64,000 nucleotides of DNA from Arthrobotrys musiformis (Eukaryota > Ascomycota > Orbiliomycetes > Orbiliales > Orbiliaceae). Positions within the stretch are counted from its first letter, which is position 1. Every line of letters begins with the position of its first letter. Under the pieces are notes generated by a model. It saw only the letters and a program-made list of their open reading frames with translations, searched no databases and was not told the origin of the DNA. Made by a program: the position numbers and the translations under genes. Below, one piece after another: positions 1 to 12,723 of this stretch. The DNA lies in assembly GCA_036971715.1 (NCBI GenBank), contig JAVHJL010000007.1, positions 3,162,001 through 3,226,000 of the forward strand. Reading direction: 5' to 3'.

Positions 1-2696
1 GAATTAAAAAGCAATTCAAGATCTATACAGTAGTCAACCTCAGAGTACCATCTATGCGACCGTGAAAAACATAGGCCTGCATGCATATCATTTCAAATCT
101 GGATCCTCGGTTTCAAAGCGCTGGACTTACCGACTTCTTGCTACTTGCAGGATTGAAACTAAACTATCCACCCCTATAACCCCTAAGGCCGTTGCGCTGC
201 ACATTTGCCAAGAAACTTTCACAGAACTTCTCGAAAATCTTAAGACGGCGGTATAGTGTAATTTGAGAATGCTGCGAATCGCCTGCGTTGCTGCACATTG
301 TATCGCAATGACGGTCTTAAGATCTTGCCACTCTTCACAGGATCGCATAGATCTAGACTTGCCATTCACTCGTGAAAGGAGCCCTTACAAGGCCTATGTG
401 CCAAACCATTGAAATATGCAATTGCGAATGGACGCACTAGTCGTGGCCTTGAAGCCACGCCGATGCAGCACTTGGTGCGGAGTGCGAAGTGCGAACCTAC
501 AATGCATGCGCAAATGCATTGCAAATGTCCCAAAATAAAATATAGACTATACAATAGAAAATATTTAGGTATAACACACCAATGGTTTGGTCTAGGGTAG
601 ATTCGAAGGAATGTTTTCGGCCTCTATCGCTAGAGTGCGAAAACATACGTCTACCTGGACCACCCTGGGTGAGGCTGGGAACGAGACCACGTCTACCCAT
701 TATATGGGCCGGGGTTATGGCAGGATATTTATCGAATTGACATTTCGAGGTTTAGTGGAGGTTCATGAACATCTTGCTATGGAGCTGCAGGACCCATAAC
801 CCTCCACACTATTGTACGTATATATATTAATGTCGTCTGGTTCGAAGATATTAATGTATCAATATAAAACCTTGCATTCAAGACTTGCAGATATTGGGGA
901 CGTAATTAAATCTATCCTGCCATAACCCTAGCCTATAGTATATCCTTACGATTGTACATACAATTGTATGTACAGTTGGCACATTGGAACGCCTCTCCTG
1001 TCAATTAGCTGCAGCTGGCTGGCACACCCAGTTTTGATTCACGACCGCGTGGCTGTATCCGCCACTACTTTTGATCAGGTTGACTACGCGTATACGGATC
1101 GATCCTATATAATATACATACGTACATACGCACCTGCACGGTATAAGTGAAACGGGATTCCAGCTACGATCGTTTCATTATAATCTCCAGATTCTAGTTT
1201 GTATCTCATTTCGGGTTCAGTGGTAGCAAGCATATTAAATATGGATGACACACTTTTTGCATCGCCTTGAATGTATATTCCGTTCTATAAACATGTGTAT
1301 CACATTTGTGGCGATGATTCTAAACCTAGATCGAGGACAACGAATGACCCCACCTAGGCTTGTTAATAGGGGATAGTTGCCCGTTAGGGCGAACCAAAGA
1401 GGGTACCGTCGAAGGGTTTGAAAGCACTATATTCCTCGCACATAAAGCAGTACCATATAGTTCTCTGCAATGGGACCGAATTCCCCTCATATACACCATA
1501 TGCACGTATATATATATACGTAGCAAGCACTCATAGGACCGTCTCTATAACCCCATATCCTTGCAAAATCAAACGTATTCCTGTGAAGTCTCCACAATCT
1601 TAAACTGGGGAGTGACTTCCGTTCCCTTTTTTTTGCCACCCCTCTAGGTGTGAAAAGAACGACACGGAATGTTATCTGAGAGCAAAATAGGCGCCAGGGA
1701 AAATTAGATTTCTCATAGTTAAAACTACCTAATGCATGTGCGGCTCAAATCAAAATGCCAACAATAATAGCGAAATGTAGGCAAACTCTTCGAAAGGATC
1801 CTTCATCTATTTCAGCTGGCCCGGGGTGGCTGACTAACTAAATAGTAAAGTGTCCTCAATCATGATCAAGGGGGAAGCAGGGTTTGATGGGCTTAGCTGG
1901 CCAATGCTATGGTATATTATAGGTCACGGGCGTTCGCCCAGTGCGGTTATTCAGCGGTGAGTTTGACACAAGGTTAGAGTAAAGCTAGTGGGGAACCTGA
2001 CTGGGTGGTCTAGCAGCTCGTTTCGACCTCGTACCTCCCGGAAAAAAAAAAAAAAGAAAAAGAAAAGAAAAAAGGAACCCATATGATAGTTCTTCGTTGG
2101 AGGTCTGCTAAATGGAATAAATTCTTCACAGGCTTCCGCTAATATATTCGGCAGATAGTAGGCGGAATTTGCCTTTCGGTAGGAAGTTGTCCTCCGCAAC
2201 CGAACTCTAGACAACTGACAATATCGTGATGTAGGTAACAGTATTTCCAAATTTTCTCTCACCATCCTTAGCGATTCCAAATATTTAATTTTGCCTTGTT
2301 CTATAAACAAAAAAGTAAACACCGGGTACATTGTAATATTGTTGGGTTCGGGTTAATGTGAAAAGGCTAGCCTTCGTGGATGGCCCCCGCACTGACAAAG
2401 GCTGGTTAATTGAATTCAAGAAACAGGGCGAAAGGTGATGTCTCAATTGATAAAATGGACTGTTTTGTAGCAAACCGACAACTGATATTATAGTTGTGGG
2501 ACTTTTGGTGGGCAAATGTAAGGGCTATTCCGTTGCCATACTACCAGGGAAAAATGCAAAAAATCAGAAGAAGAAAAAAGACAACGGCGAGTGGCGATGA
2601 GATATCGCCTTGCCTTCGAGCCAAAACAAAAATGTGTAGAGGTCTAAATGCGGCCTCCGTCGCTCCGACTAGACCCGACACCAGGAAATCTAATGA
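1..2696. other. Intergenic, no supported gene
   Basis: No reading frame here carries a recognisable motif or joins to others through good splice sites. It holds one copy of the dispersed 48-base repeat (651-698), a purine/poly-A stretch near 2042-2080, and short inverted stretches around 470-530. The longest minus-strand frame (1951-2331) ends in translated poly-A and was rejected. Confidence 0.6.
651..698 (+). repeat. Dispersed short repeat, long copy 1
   Basis: A 48-base stretch almost identical to 52275-52322, with differences only at one early base and near the 3' end. Its core at 675-689 is CTGGGAACGAGACCA. It lies in non-coding DNA. The core recurs alone, with small changes, at other intergenic sites in the window. 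Confidence 0.75.
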
Positions 2697-4571
2697 TCAG
2701 TCGAGATCAACTGAATGGAATGATTCCTTGCTTTCTCGGTAACGCGTGGATTGGAGCATTGCAGGGTCGACAATCTGGCTACCTGAAACCTTTCGCACCG
2801 TTGGCTGCCGAAGAATATTCCAAAAGGACGAATTCGGTGCTGGTTCAGGGTCGAGCCGGAAGAGTCGGAACAACCTGCGCCGTTGTCTTTCTATGAAGTC
2901 GCAGAGATTGTGCCAGGCGAGAGCAAAGCTGCAGACAAAAAAGACAACCCAGAAGGCAATGACCCAAGGCAGCCAGATGAGGAACCGGGAGTTAGTATGT
3001 GGGTTTCTTTCCGCTGAGGTACCCTTCTTAGTAGCCGTCATGCGGCCAAAGAGAGGAATGTGGGTATTCGTATGAGTTACTGTTTTAGTGACAACCTCTG
3101 TAACTGCGGGCACAACGACGGTTGCAGCGTCTCTAGCCGTGATAAGTAAGGTATTAACGTCATTCATACGTATCGGGAGTCCAGTTTCTTCTGCGAGAGT
3201 GTTTAAAGGTAGCCGTGAATTTGAGCTTTTGAACTGGTCGAAGTTCCAGAAGGGGGCCTGAAAAAATATACCGACGGGACCGATCTCTGCAAATTCTTTG
3301 ACCACATTTGCTTCATTTCCACCCGAGAAGGGCTGGCTTACAAGCCAGTTCTCGGAGATGAAACGTGTATAGGGTCCATCGACCCCACGGACGGTAGCTT
3401 TGAACGGGAGGGTTCCAGCCACTTTGTCGTAGGGTCCCCAGCGCCCATCCCAAGTTGCGGTAGCGGAGTTGTATATCGCTGTCCCTAGAAACTGACCTTG
3501 TAGTGCGGCTTTCTGTACGGAACCGGAATAGGCTGGCGATTCCACGGTGAGGTTTGGGGCGACTTCAGTTATTGCTACTGCTTCTGCGACCCGGTGGTAG
3601 ATCTCACTAATTTGACTAATCCCCCTCTCAAATTCCCCTCTCACCCAATATTTAACGCCTGCCTCTGGGCCATATGGGAACGGTGATGGATTCACAATTC
3701 CGTACGCAGTGCTAGTTGTCCAAGTTCCGATAGATGCCGTATGTGACCCAGTAATTACTGCAATGTCCCAACTAGCATCATAGGATAAATGCAAATAACC
3801 CGACACAAAGGCCGAGCCAGCTTTTGCCAGCTGCTCGAAGTTCATCTCCAACTTGATCAATTCTCCAGTCGTACGGGTTGGCGTGGGGTGGCCGGTATGG
3901 CGGTAACTGCGTATATCAAAAAACTCGCCACCGAGAAGATTGCTCTTACTCTCAAATTCCGATCTCTGGAAGGATATAGTGGTTTCAAGGTTACCTTCCC
4001 CAGCGCTTAAACTTGTGATTGGGCCGGGCGATGTAATAGAGGCCCCTGTAGATGGCCTCGCGTTGGCATTTTGAAAGATAGTTGTTGAAGCCTCAACTTG
4101 GAGGGAGACAGAAGACGCATCCGAATCTGCTGGTCTGTTTCCAAGCCCTATAGTCTCAGAGTCCTCGGCGGAGCTGGTAGGCAATGTTGGAAGATCCTCA
4201 CTTGACTCGTAGTTAATGCTGCACAGACTATATTTTTCGTTTTCTATGTCAGCCGGGTAGCAGCACGGGAGTCGAGAGCGGTTTTCAAGTTGATTAAGGG
4301 CATGGAGAACTCGAACTCCTAGCCGGGGGTTAACATTAATTACTATCTCTATAAAATTTCGTGTCTACCGTATGTTGGGGAGCAGTAGTTAATATTAGGA
4401 AAGATTGCACGAATACTTACCAACCCCACCTCTAAGAAGTGATTGCGCTTCGAGGTAGTCGTTGTAGAATTTGTCGCTCAGGGCTAAGCATTGAACACTT
4501 GGGGTCGTATGGAAGGTCGCCGGTAGAAAGAGGGCCCAGAGGGACCGTCTTAGGTGGGCTAGAATTCGCAT
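2697..4571 (-). CDS. Secreted type I single-pass membrane protein, function unknown
   Basis: Two exons, 4571-4421 and 4348-2697, separated by a 72-bp intron (donor GTAAGT, acceptor TATAG), give a 600-residue protein. The start at 4571 was chosen because it opens a hydrophobic N-terminus (LWALFLPATFHTTPS) that looks like a signal peptide. The longer downstream frame alone would begin at a TTG. A long Ser/Thr-containing ectodomain follows, with few cysteines and no repeat I recognise. A single membrane helix lies near residues 506-529 (core IAFWVVFFVCSFALAW). It is followed by a basic stretch (ERQRRRLFRLFRL) and a tail of about 70 residues, so the tail should be cytoplasmic. I recognise no family and infer only topology. 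The exon join is supported by uninterrupted, plausible sequence across the junction (GGVEIVINVNPRLGV). Confidence 0.75.
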
Positions 4572-5110
4572 TCTGACGATTTATGGTGGTAGTTATTTGT
4601 AACTAACCTAACTAGGTGCAGGCAGGGGAAAGATGGCCCCAAGCAGCTGTTGTGGTTCCTAGCGTATGGACTTTGAAGCCCCGCCTCGATTAATCCCTAA
4701 AATTAGCTAGGTAAACGAGCTTACCGTCACATACAAAACCTCAAAATGGGTAGAGATATACTATGTAAGCTAGTGGCGGGGGACCTATTTTTTTTCCAAC
4801 AACAATATGTCCTAGCGGTTGGTAAAGGGCAGTTGGATAGTGGGGAAAGGCGGGTTGTGAGAGGAGAGGAGCAAGTGGGAGGAGGAGGAGGAATAAGAAG
4901 AAGGAGAAGGAGAAGGAGAAGGACGAAAGCCACACTTATGGCAGTTTATTCAATGATGATATAATGATTTTATTATGATTCGATCGACCTTGTTGGAAAT
5001 ACGAGCTATATCTTGGTCGTGTCAAATTAAATCCGTAATAAACCAGACAGCGGAGAGCATCGTGTCTGGTGAACCGGAGCTGCCTCCTCCACAGGAGAAC
5101 AAGGATATGT
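4572..5110. other. Intergenic between two minus-strand genes
   Basis: Contains a purine-rich GGA/GAA tract at about 4840-4925 and otherwise nothing I can support. It is the promoter side of the 2697-4571 gene and the 3' side of the CIA30 gene. Confidence 0.6.
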
Positions 5111-6464
5111 CTACTCTGTTGCTCTATCATCTGAGGGAATAGGAGCCGGCTTCGCTGTCTCTTCGACTTGCAACTCCTTGAAGTTCTCTACTAGATCCCG
5201 CTCCTGTGCTTCAACTCCCTTGGGATCTGTGATAGTGCCCCCTAACGATTTGTGGAAGACGTATGAATGTTGGGCGCCATCGGTTCCATGAGCGCTCCTC
5301 GACGGGATAAACAGAGCTCTAGGTTGGAGTGGAGTGAGGTCCGAAACGAGGAAGGTGGCAATGGAATTTATCTGGACTGAGAAATTTCCAAACTGCTTCC
5401 CAAACATACTATCAATGCTGTAATCAGTTATCGCTGGTTGCTTATATTTGAATTCGCGATACTATACCTTCTGCACATGACGCTTACGCGTTGTATTTTG
5501 GACTTGTCCAGGGGATCGAGGGGACCGTCTTCAGGCTTTCTCTTGCCTCGATAGTAAGGGTGAAAGGCACGCCAGGGCACCAATATCACTACTGGTGCCG
5601 AAGATTCACCCTTCTCGCTAGTTTTCCCTACATCGGGTAATGATATTACGTATGGCTCATCAGAGAGATCTAGTGGGGCGCCCGATGTTCTTTGAGAATG
5701 CACCTCGACAGACCCGCTATCTGTCGCATTGACAACGGAGAATGAAAACTCGTAGGATATTGTGCTTTGCTCTCTTCCATCCGGCCGCTTCGGCAGAATA
5801 GTATCCTTCAAGACCAAAGTGTAAATTCGGTCTGTTTTGGTCTCGTTTTTTTTTTTTTTTTTTTGGTGTTATATTTAGCAAATACTCGTAGTTGAGATGC
5901 AAAATATGGGTTTGGGCAGGGGACTAACCATCAATCTCCGCGAGCCCGATGGCTACTCCGTCTGCCTTGCTGAGGTCCCATGGTCCACCTGCTGTGTCTG
6001 TCGTACGTTGCGATGCAAATCCAGCACCTCCGAGGGCGGTGATATCGAGATTGCCATGGAATGTCGCGGTGGATTTGTCCGATGATATTTTGATATAGGA
6101 CTATATATACGTATTGTCACCGCGTACCGTGGGACATGAATGTGCCAGCATTAGCCTCCGCGGGCCAGCCTGGTGCCTTATGATTGGACCCGTGGCGTAC
6201 CTGCGACCGTCCGCCTCGGACTCGGTCATCGCTTGCTGTCCAGGATTCCGAGAGCCATTCCCTATATTTAATTTCATGAATTCAGTGTTGGCTGCTTAAG
6301 TACCTCTACATCTGTATACCCCCGAGACAACAGATGCGGGTTGGATGCATTGCATTGACTAACCTCCTGCCTCCGAACAAGTCTGTTACAGTATTGCGCC
6401 GGAAGATTGCATTGATATCGCTACTGCTTAGCGGACCGCTACTGCTGTCGCTTGCACTAGACAT
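5111..6464 (-). CDS. CIA30-family protein (complex I intermediate-associated protein 30 domain)
   Basis: Five exons: 6464-6364, 6261-6201, 6100-5929, 5831-5468 and 5408-5111. All joins are in phase and give 331 residues. The assembled protein shows the family signature in order: LFGG (29-32), W-T-A-S-D-D-R-V-R-G-G (41-51), F-H-G-N-L (68-72), L-G-G-A-G-F-A-S-Q-R (77-86), P-W-D-L-S (94-98), Y-T-L-V-L-K-D (115-121), then a late FGKQFGNFSVQINSIATF strand. CIA30 (NDUFAF1-type) proteins are galactose-binding-like folds. The founding members act in mitochondrial complex I assembly, and fungi also carry paralogues without that role. No clear mitochondrial targeting peptide is visible at the Ser-rich N-terminus, so the complex I role is not proven. 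Intron 3 carries a poly-A run on the coding strand (poly-T at 5849-5865 on +). Start chosen because it precedes the LFGG motif in frame. Confidence 0.9.
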
Positions 6465-7108
6465 TCTTTCGGAGTTTGATGTCACCGACAAGGTTGCAAT
6501 TGGCAGCTGGCCGGCTTTTGGGGAACCACTGTTGTGCAACGCAGCCTCGTCATGCCGTCCGCATCCCCATTTTAAAGCCAAAAGCGCACCTGGCCACCAA
6601 ACCAATCGCGGGTTCCGACAAAGTGCGCAGCCACATGCCTGAGAAGGTGACAAAATGTGGAATATGGAATACACCTCGGCCTTGGTGGTTTTGGCCTGTC
6701 TACGAAACTTTCCAAAGGATTTCTCTAATTAGGCTGGCCAAACCTTGATCCTGCGTTATCATATCGCGTCGCTATGGCTGGAAATTTAAACTGGTTCTAC
6801 TTCGCACTGCACTAGCCAAGTTGGGCCGGTTTCGTCTCGCGAATTCGAACTGGTAGATGCCCCTGCCAATCTCATCGCGATCGCCTTGGGTCTTGCAGGT
6901 GCTGCCGGCTGGCGATTTTCATATATATAACAGTGCGTCGGGTCCGGGCGGCGCCTTGACTTGCTTGACTCCAGGTTCGAATTCGATCCTTTATATTACT
7001 ATGCTCGTACCTAGATATATCGATATCTAGATATACATACATCGATAATATCTACTCCTCCGACCTGGGGCCTTGGCGGTATCGTCGTATATATCTTATA
7101 TTGCCAGT
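6465..7108. other. Intergenic, divergent promoter region
   Basis: Lies between the heads of the CIA30 gene (minus) and the CorA-like gene (plus), so it should hold both promoters. AT-rich tracts with TATATA occur near 6920 and 7010-7040. I see no gene. Confidence 0.55.
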
Positions 7109-7344
7109 ATGAAGTTCCCCACAAACCAGCAGTATTACCAGTCCTTCGACCTCGACTTCCAATCTTTGGACAACGAGGATGTTCTGAGGCAGGCTGACCG
7201 AAGGCTGTCGGACTTCCAATGCCGTAACATGGTGGTGGATTTTGGGCCGGACAACGCATATGTCGGGTGGGATTTTGACGAACGACAGATCAGTACGGTC
7301 AAGGAGTCGTGGAGGAACATTGATCAGGTGCTCTTGCGTACCGC

Positions 7345-7381
<37 letters not shown>

Positions 7382-9503
7382 AAAAAGGGAACCAAATGAG
7401 AGAAATAAGGAAGGGCCAAATGCTAATTCGGATTGTTTACATCGGTTCTAGTGCCCTAAACCTCCAAAAGCAAGATGGATGTATGGTATCCGAGCTCTGC
7501 TGCCACTTTCTGTTTCAATATATTTGTAGTATTACTGAATCTAACAGAACTGAACGGGCTCTAAAGCGCTGTATTCGATGCCTATGAACAGCGAGTTTTC
7601 GTAAATGTAAGCCTTTTGAAATTTGCTATCCCGCTTCCGAGTACCTCTAGTTATCCGAAACTTGGGGGCTTATACCTCGATAGAGACTGCACCGAGGCAT
7701 CGGCTAACTCAAGTTTTAGACCCTACTCGCAAAGTATGGCATATCTGCTCGAACAAGAGCGAGTATGACTTCGCCTCGTGGCAAAGGGAATCTTGAAATT
7801 GTTCGAAAGATGTGGCATTGGTCTTCCTTTGAGTACGATGAAAGATGTAAGCATTCCGAATACCTACGAACTTTGCCGGTATTGGTGTCTATCGGCCGGG
7901 GCTAAATTAATATCAAATGCGTTCCTGGTCCTTAAGTTTTAATACTCGGTATAAATACTCTACATAATCTTGCACCACCGCAGGACGACGAAATAAAAAG
8001 TCGAGGCCAAGCGCCGGAGGAAGAAGTATTCGAAAAGCCACCACCGTGGTACAAGAGAATATTCAAAAAACCCACACGTCCCCCCAACTACGGCGACGAA
8101 CTCCCCCTTACAGCCACACCTCAGCCGATTAATCTTGACACCCGTCAGAGTTCTGTACCTCGTCTTCCAATTACGGACTCCAAGCGCCACCGAGTCTCCC
8201 AGTACGCCCAAAACAAATTCAACCGCCAAAGTCAGACTAATAACACCCAAAACCCCCGTGCAAATAAATCATACACTTCGGAACAGGCAGATGATATCTT
8301 CGACAACGCCGCCGATTTTGACGAGGATCACTACCACCCCCGTATGCTCCGCCTGTGGATATGGTTAATAAAATTAGATGACAACACGATAATAACTCTA
8401 CACGAGCCGTTTCCGCCGTTTAGACCAGACGTCGCAACATATGACAAAATAACGAATACAACGGCAAAAGTAAGGAGAAATATTAGGATGGTTTTGAAAT
8501 GTCTATCGGCTGCGGGAGTGCCTAAGGATGTAGACGGTTCTGATGCATACAACCCAGAATTGGCTATGGAGACAGGGGCGTTGATTGTCCGACAGATTGT
8601 ATGCCGCTACATATCCCATTTTCACTAGAAAGAGTTATATACTAAAAAAGTTATAGCCCGAGCAATCTTGCGATCTACTATTCTACTACCTATTCGATGA
8701 TTGGTACTCTACATGGGGGTTGACAGTCGACAGGGCGCATCCATATACCAACAAACTGAGCCAAATGGTGTGTACAAGCATTTCCAATGTATTAATATAG
8801 AATCAATTTAGCTTTCCATGGATCTAGATGTGGGACCGAATAAACCCATTATAATGAACTAACATATCTACTTAGAAAAACGAAAACCCCCAGCTCTATC
8901 ACATCGACGAACTTCATGATATAGTGCGGCGCCTAGCAACCCTCAAAAGAGTCTACCAAAGTTACGAGCTCGTCTTGAACCGTTTACTAGAAGAAAACAA
9001 GCATCTACCCAGCGCACCAGAGAAAAAATTCGGACCGTTGGCCTTAACGAGATTTGCGAGGCTGAAGCATAGGATCACCTATCTCGCTATCGGTGAAATT
9101 ACAGAATGTGAGAAGGAGGCAGAAGGTTTAATATCCTTGGTATGTATATACGTATAGTATCCTGAAACTTTCGTGGTCTTGAGAGCCCCATCGGACTAAT
9201 TTATGGAAATAGACCTTCAATCGTTTGAACTTTCGCGAAGTCCAAGCCGTCGAAAAGTTATCTCTCTTATCCATTACCCTCGTCAAATTCACAATAATCT
9301 TCCTCCCTCTGTCTCTTATAATGGCTTATTTTAGTATGGATGTTGAAGGAATTACAGGCCGCTACACCGCAGCACATTTCTGGGGGGCAGCTGGGGTAGC
9401 AGTATTCTTAACTTCAACTTTCTTGTTGTGTGTGGGTAAATTGAACAAGATAATGCTAGGAACGAAGAAAGCAAGAAGGAACAGGAAGAGAGCTGTGGAT
9501 TAA
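7109..9503 (+). CDS. Fungal CorA-like two-helix membrane protein, probably frameshifted
   Basis: Proposed exons: 7109-7337, 7651-7846, 7984-8598, 8657-8767, 8876-9139, 9213-9503. The last four join in phase 0 and are secure. They encode MLRLWIWLIKLDDNTIIT, a region typical of fungal CorA-like proteins, then a helical region, then two C-terminal membrane helices (LVKFTIIFLPLSLIMAYF and GAAGVAVFLTSTFLLCVG). The position that holds the GMN signature in CorA magnesium channels reads SMD here. The second exon reads KVWHICSNKSEYD in one frame and LVAKGILKLFERCGI in another, with a switch near 7768-7776, and one of the frames has a TGA there. Both halves look like the family, so a one-base indel (mutation or sequence error) or an unseen splice is likely. 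Intron 1 carries a 26-base poly-T run (7345-7370). Ion transport is inferred from family only. Confidence 0.65.
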
Positions 9504-9972
9504 TGCTATAAATTTAATTGAGCAACGCTCGTGCATTTGCTTTCGAACGGCCTAAGGTGAAAGCATCGTTCGTTGCTTGTGCTTTATGGTCCCGGAAAGG
9601 TCTATCTATGCGATCATTTGTGTTACCGTACGTGCACGTACGAATAAATAATTTTATAACTATGTAAACACATTAATTATTATTGTGATGTAAATAGCTT
9701 TAGAAAGAGAACTCGGGGGTTTAAATGCGTCCCCTTTTCTTTAGTTTAGAGCGCCTTTTCGAATTCTCTATAGCCCCCCCTAGCCCTGCGGCCCGTTCGC
9801 TACGCAAAGTAGTTTCACACCTATACCTATATGTGGAGTATAGGACCGAGGTATCCACCAAAACCTAAAGGTCTTCCAGACCTGAAACAACCGATGGATG
9901 AATTTGCAGGTGAGTTTGCAGACCACCGACAAAATCGAATATTCGAATCTACACTAGTTCCCACTCCCAGGT

Positions 9973-9987
9973 CTGGGTACGGGACAA
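9973..9987 (+). repeat. Dispersed repeat core copy
   Basis: CTGGGTACGGGACAA, one of at least six variants of the 15-base core found in intergenic DNA of the window. A second copy lies about 200 bp downstream. Confidence 0.6.
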
Positions 9988-10174
9988 CAGTTTCCAACAT
10001 TCGGACATTATTTGAGTGGCCCAGATCTCTCCCCCGAAATCCCTGTATAAAATTTCTATTTACAGTTTTTCCTGCATAGCGTTCCACGTATACGACTTTT
10101 TCGAGGAAACAATCGTGAAGGCGGTACAGGTTATGAGTCTGGTAAAATACATTAGAGGTATCCCTTTGTGACGT

Positions 10175-10189
10175 CTGGGAACGAGACCA
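10175..10189 (+). repeat. Dispersed repeat core copy
   Basis: CTGGGAACGAGACCA, identical to the core of the two long copies at 651-698 and 52275-52322, but without their 5' flank. Confidence 0.65.
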
Positions 10190-12723
10190 GGTGTTATCGT
10201 TTTCTGAAATTGATTAAACCGTATACCCTCGCGTTAACAATTTGATTATTGGCCGCCTCAGACCTGTGGATTCCCTAGATCCTTCGTGAATATGGGATCC
10301 CGTGGCCATGATTAGTGACTTCGACCGAGATGAAACTCCATTCATCCCTTAGTAGCAAGATTAATTGACGAAAATAGGTAAGAAAGGGTTTATACGGCTG
10401 GATGATGGTATCTAAGATAATACGGCTACCGAAGAGGGCCGGATTTAGTATTTCTAGGGGTGCGGCGATCTATATGACTGTGGTATGAAGGTTAGGGAAT
10501 TGTTAATGTTAATGAGGTGAATTTGTGAAATTCTGTCCTCAGAGCCTGAGAATTGTCGGAAAAAAGAAAAAGAGAAATATAAATTAAGATTGTTTTCCTA
10601 GACAAGCTGAGGAAGCTTTCAGACAAGAATTCAGAAAGAAAAGGGCGAAAGAAGAAAGAAAATGATGGAGGGAACCGAAGGCTTGTAAGAATGTGCAAAC
10701 CCAAAGCCATTCGTCAACTTTGCAACCTGGCTAACTGGCCGTGACTTGTCAAACAACCTCTGCCTGTCGTTCGTTGACTTGATCCCACACTGGCCTCTCG
10801 TACGCCAACCAATAAACTATCCCTTCCCGGAAAAACCAAAATCAATTCAGCTCAAAGCTGGCCGACCTTCCCAAAGGTGCAGGGTGCATGAATAGCTGTT
10901 AGGCTGAGGATGCCGCGCGGGGTAATGTTTTACATACAATTACAAATAAATACATAAAATGCATAATACACCCCCCACATGCCCATAGATATTGCGAGTC
11001 TCCCAGAGGCGTATGACAGACATCGTGAGCTTACATAATACTAGCACCATGAGGGTCGATTATTAGTACATATTCATAATAGATCATGTACAGCCGTGAT
11101 CTTTGTGACGAAAGATCTTCGGTTCTAAGCGATGCTGGCCTTGACTCTGATGGGGTTGTGGCGAGTCATTGACCATATTCCTGCAATGAAAATATACAGT
11201 AGGATGGTGAAGGTGTGCATTAGCCCCATTATGAGCAGTGAAGGTTCTTGATAAGAGGAAGGTGGGAGATAGGTGGTCGTTGCGCGAGATTCAGATATTC
11301 GAGTCGATGCCTAGAAAAAGTTTGGGGGGCTTCGAATCATCAATCGAGATGAAGGTGTAAAAGTTTGCACCCAATGGGGCTGAACCTAGGCGGCAAAGAA
11401 ACGAGGCCGAAAACACACTTTAGAACTTGCAGTTTGGGGGCTTCCCACAGAGGTTGATGTCTTGGCGAGACGCTATATTTCAAGATGATCGATTGTAGCG
11501 ATATGGTATATCGATCGATAGGTGTAAAGCAAGTATGCCTCCTGCTTCTTTTATACATTCATATGATCATATCTATACGACTGCAAAGGTTGCGCATGCC
11601 CGACCAAGCATCCATGCATTCATTTCAAGCCATATACGTGTACATAATATTTGGCCCCTCCACATTATATTATGGCTGCTCATTCCCTGTAATAATTCGA
11701 CGGGAACTTTTTGTACCTAGACAAATTTATTTAATTAGACTGATAAAACACCTCTGCCAATAAATAGGAAATACGAGAGCGCTGAAGACCCGAAATAGGC
11801 TTATGACGACTATCGCCTCAGAGGGACCCACTTTATAGAGTCTTGGTGGTGCTGCATGCCCGGGAGTATAATTTCTTATTGGAAATACTGCCGGTTCGTA
11901 GGAAATAGGTTTCGGCCTGAACCGAATATCCCAAAGTCAAAATGTTGACCAGGTTTTAGAGACTACCTAGTCGACTGGCTACCCTTTCCGCGTCTTCCAG
12001 TTTATGCAATGACGGATGCATGTTTAAGATCAAAATTTAATGTACGATACCATTCGAATCAGCCGAGTTGGTACTGGGTCCGTGTGCGTGCGTGCACGCG
12101 TAAGGACTAAAAGGCCTGTACTCCTAGCACCTAGCTATCGAGCGCGAGGCATCCCGATAATGTTGATATTAACATCGATCTCGATCTGACCAAACCTTAG
12201 GGATGTGCCGTAGCTGAAATATCGGGCCCCTTGCTCGATGTTATTCGCAACTAGCAACTTCATGAAATTATTCATCCTAGCGCTATAGCGGCACTGCAGT
12301 CGACGTATCAGGCTCGAGGTTCACTGCAATGCAATGTCTAAGTATTAATAATATACATGATTCAATTATAATGTACCAAACACCGAAGTGATTATGCAAA
12401 TGTAAGAATTTCCGACACGCAACATTAATTTTATGCGTTTGTGTTGGCGTGGCAGTTCTCTACACTCCCCACGGCCTGGCTAGCCTCAAGCTCAATAAAA
12501 TTGCAATGCGACCCCTCTCACTGTACACTACGGACGTGCTGCGGCTGCAGGTTTTACAATATGCCCTTAAGATCTTTGAGTGATTGTCAATTTCGATCCT
12601 GGCGGAAATTTCAGGCGCCCTTGATGCAACCAGCTAATTATCTACTGAACGGAAGAGCCCAATGGTATGTACCATGGGAAAGGGCCTCAAGAACTTTCAA
12701 TGTGTCGAGGGGCGAGTGGAGGT

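Noticed and set aside
1951..2331. Minus-strand frame of 126 codons
   Set aside because: It translates a poly-A/poly-T run into a Phe-rich tail, begins without supporting context, and shows no motif I can defend.
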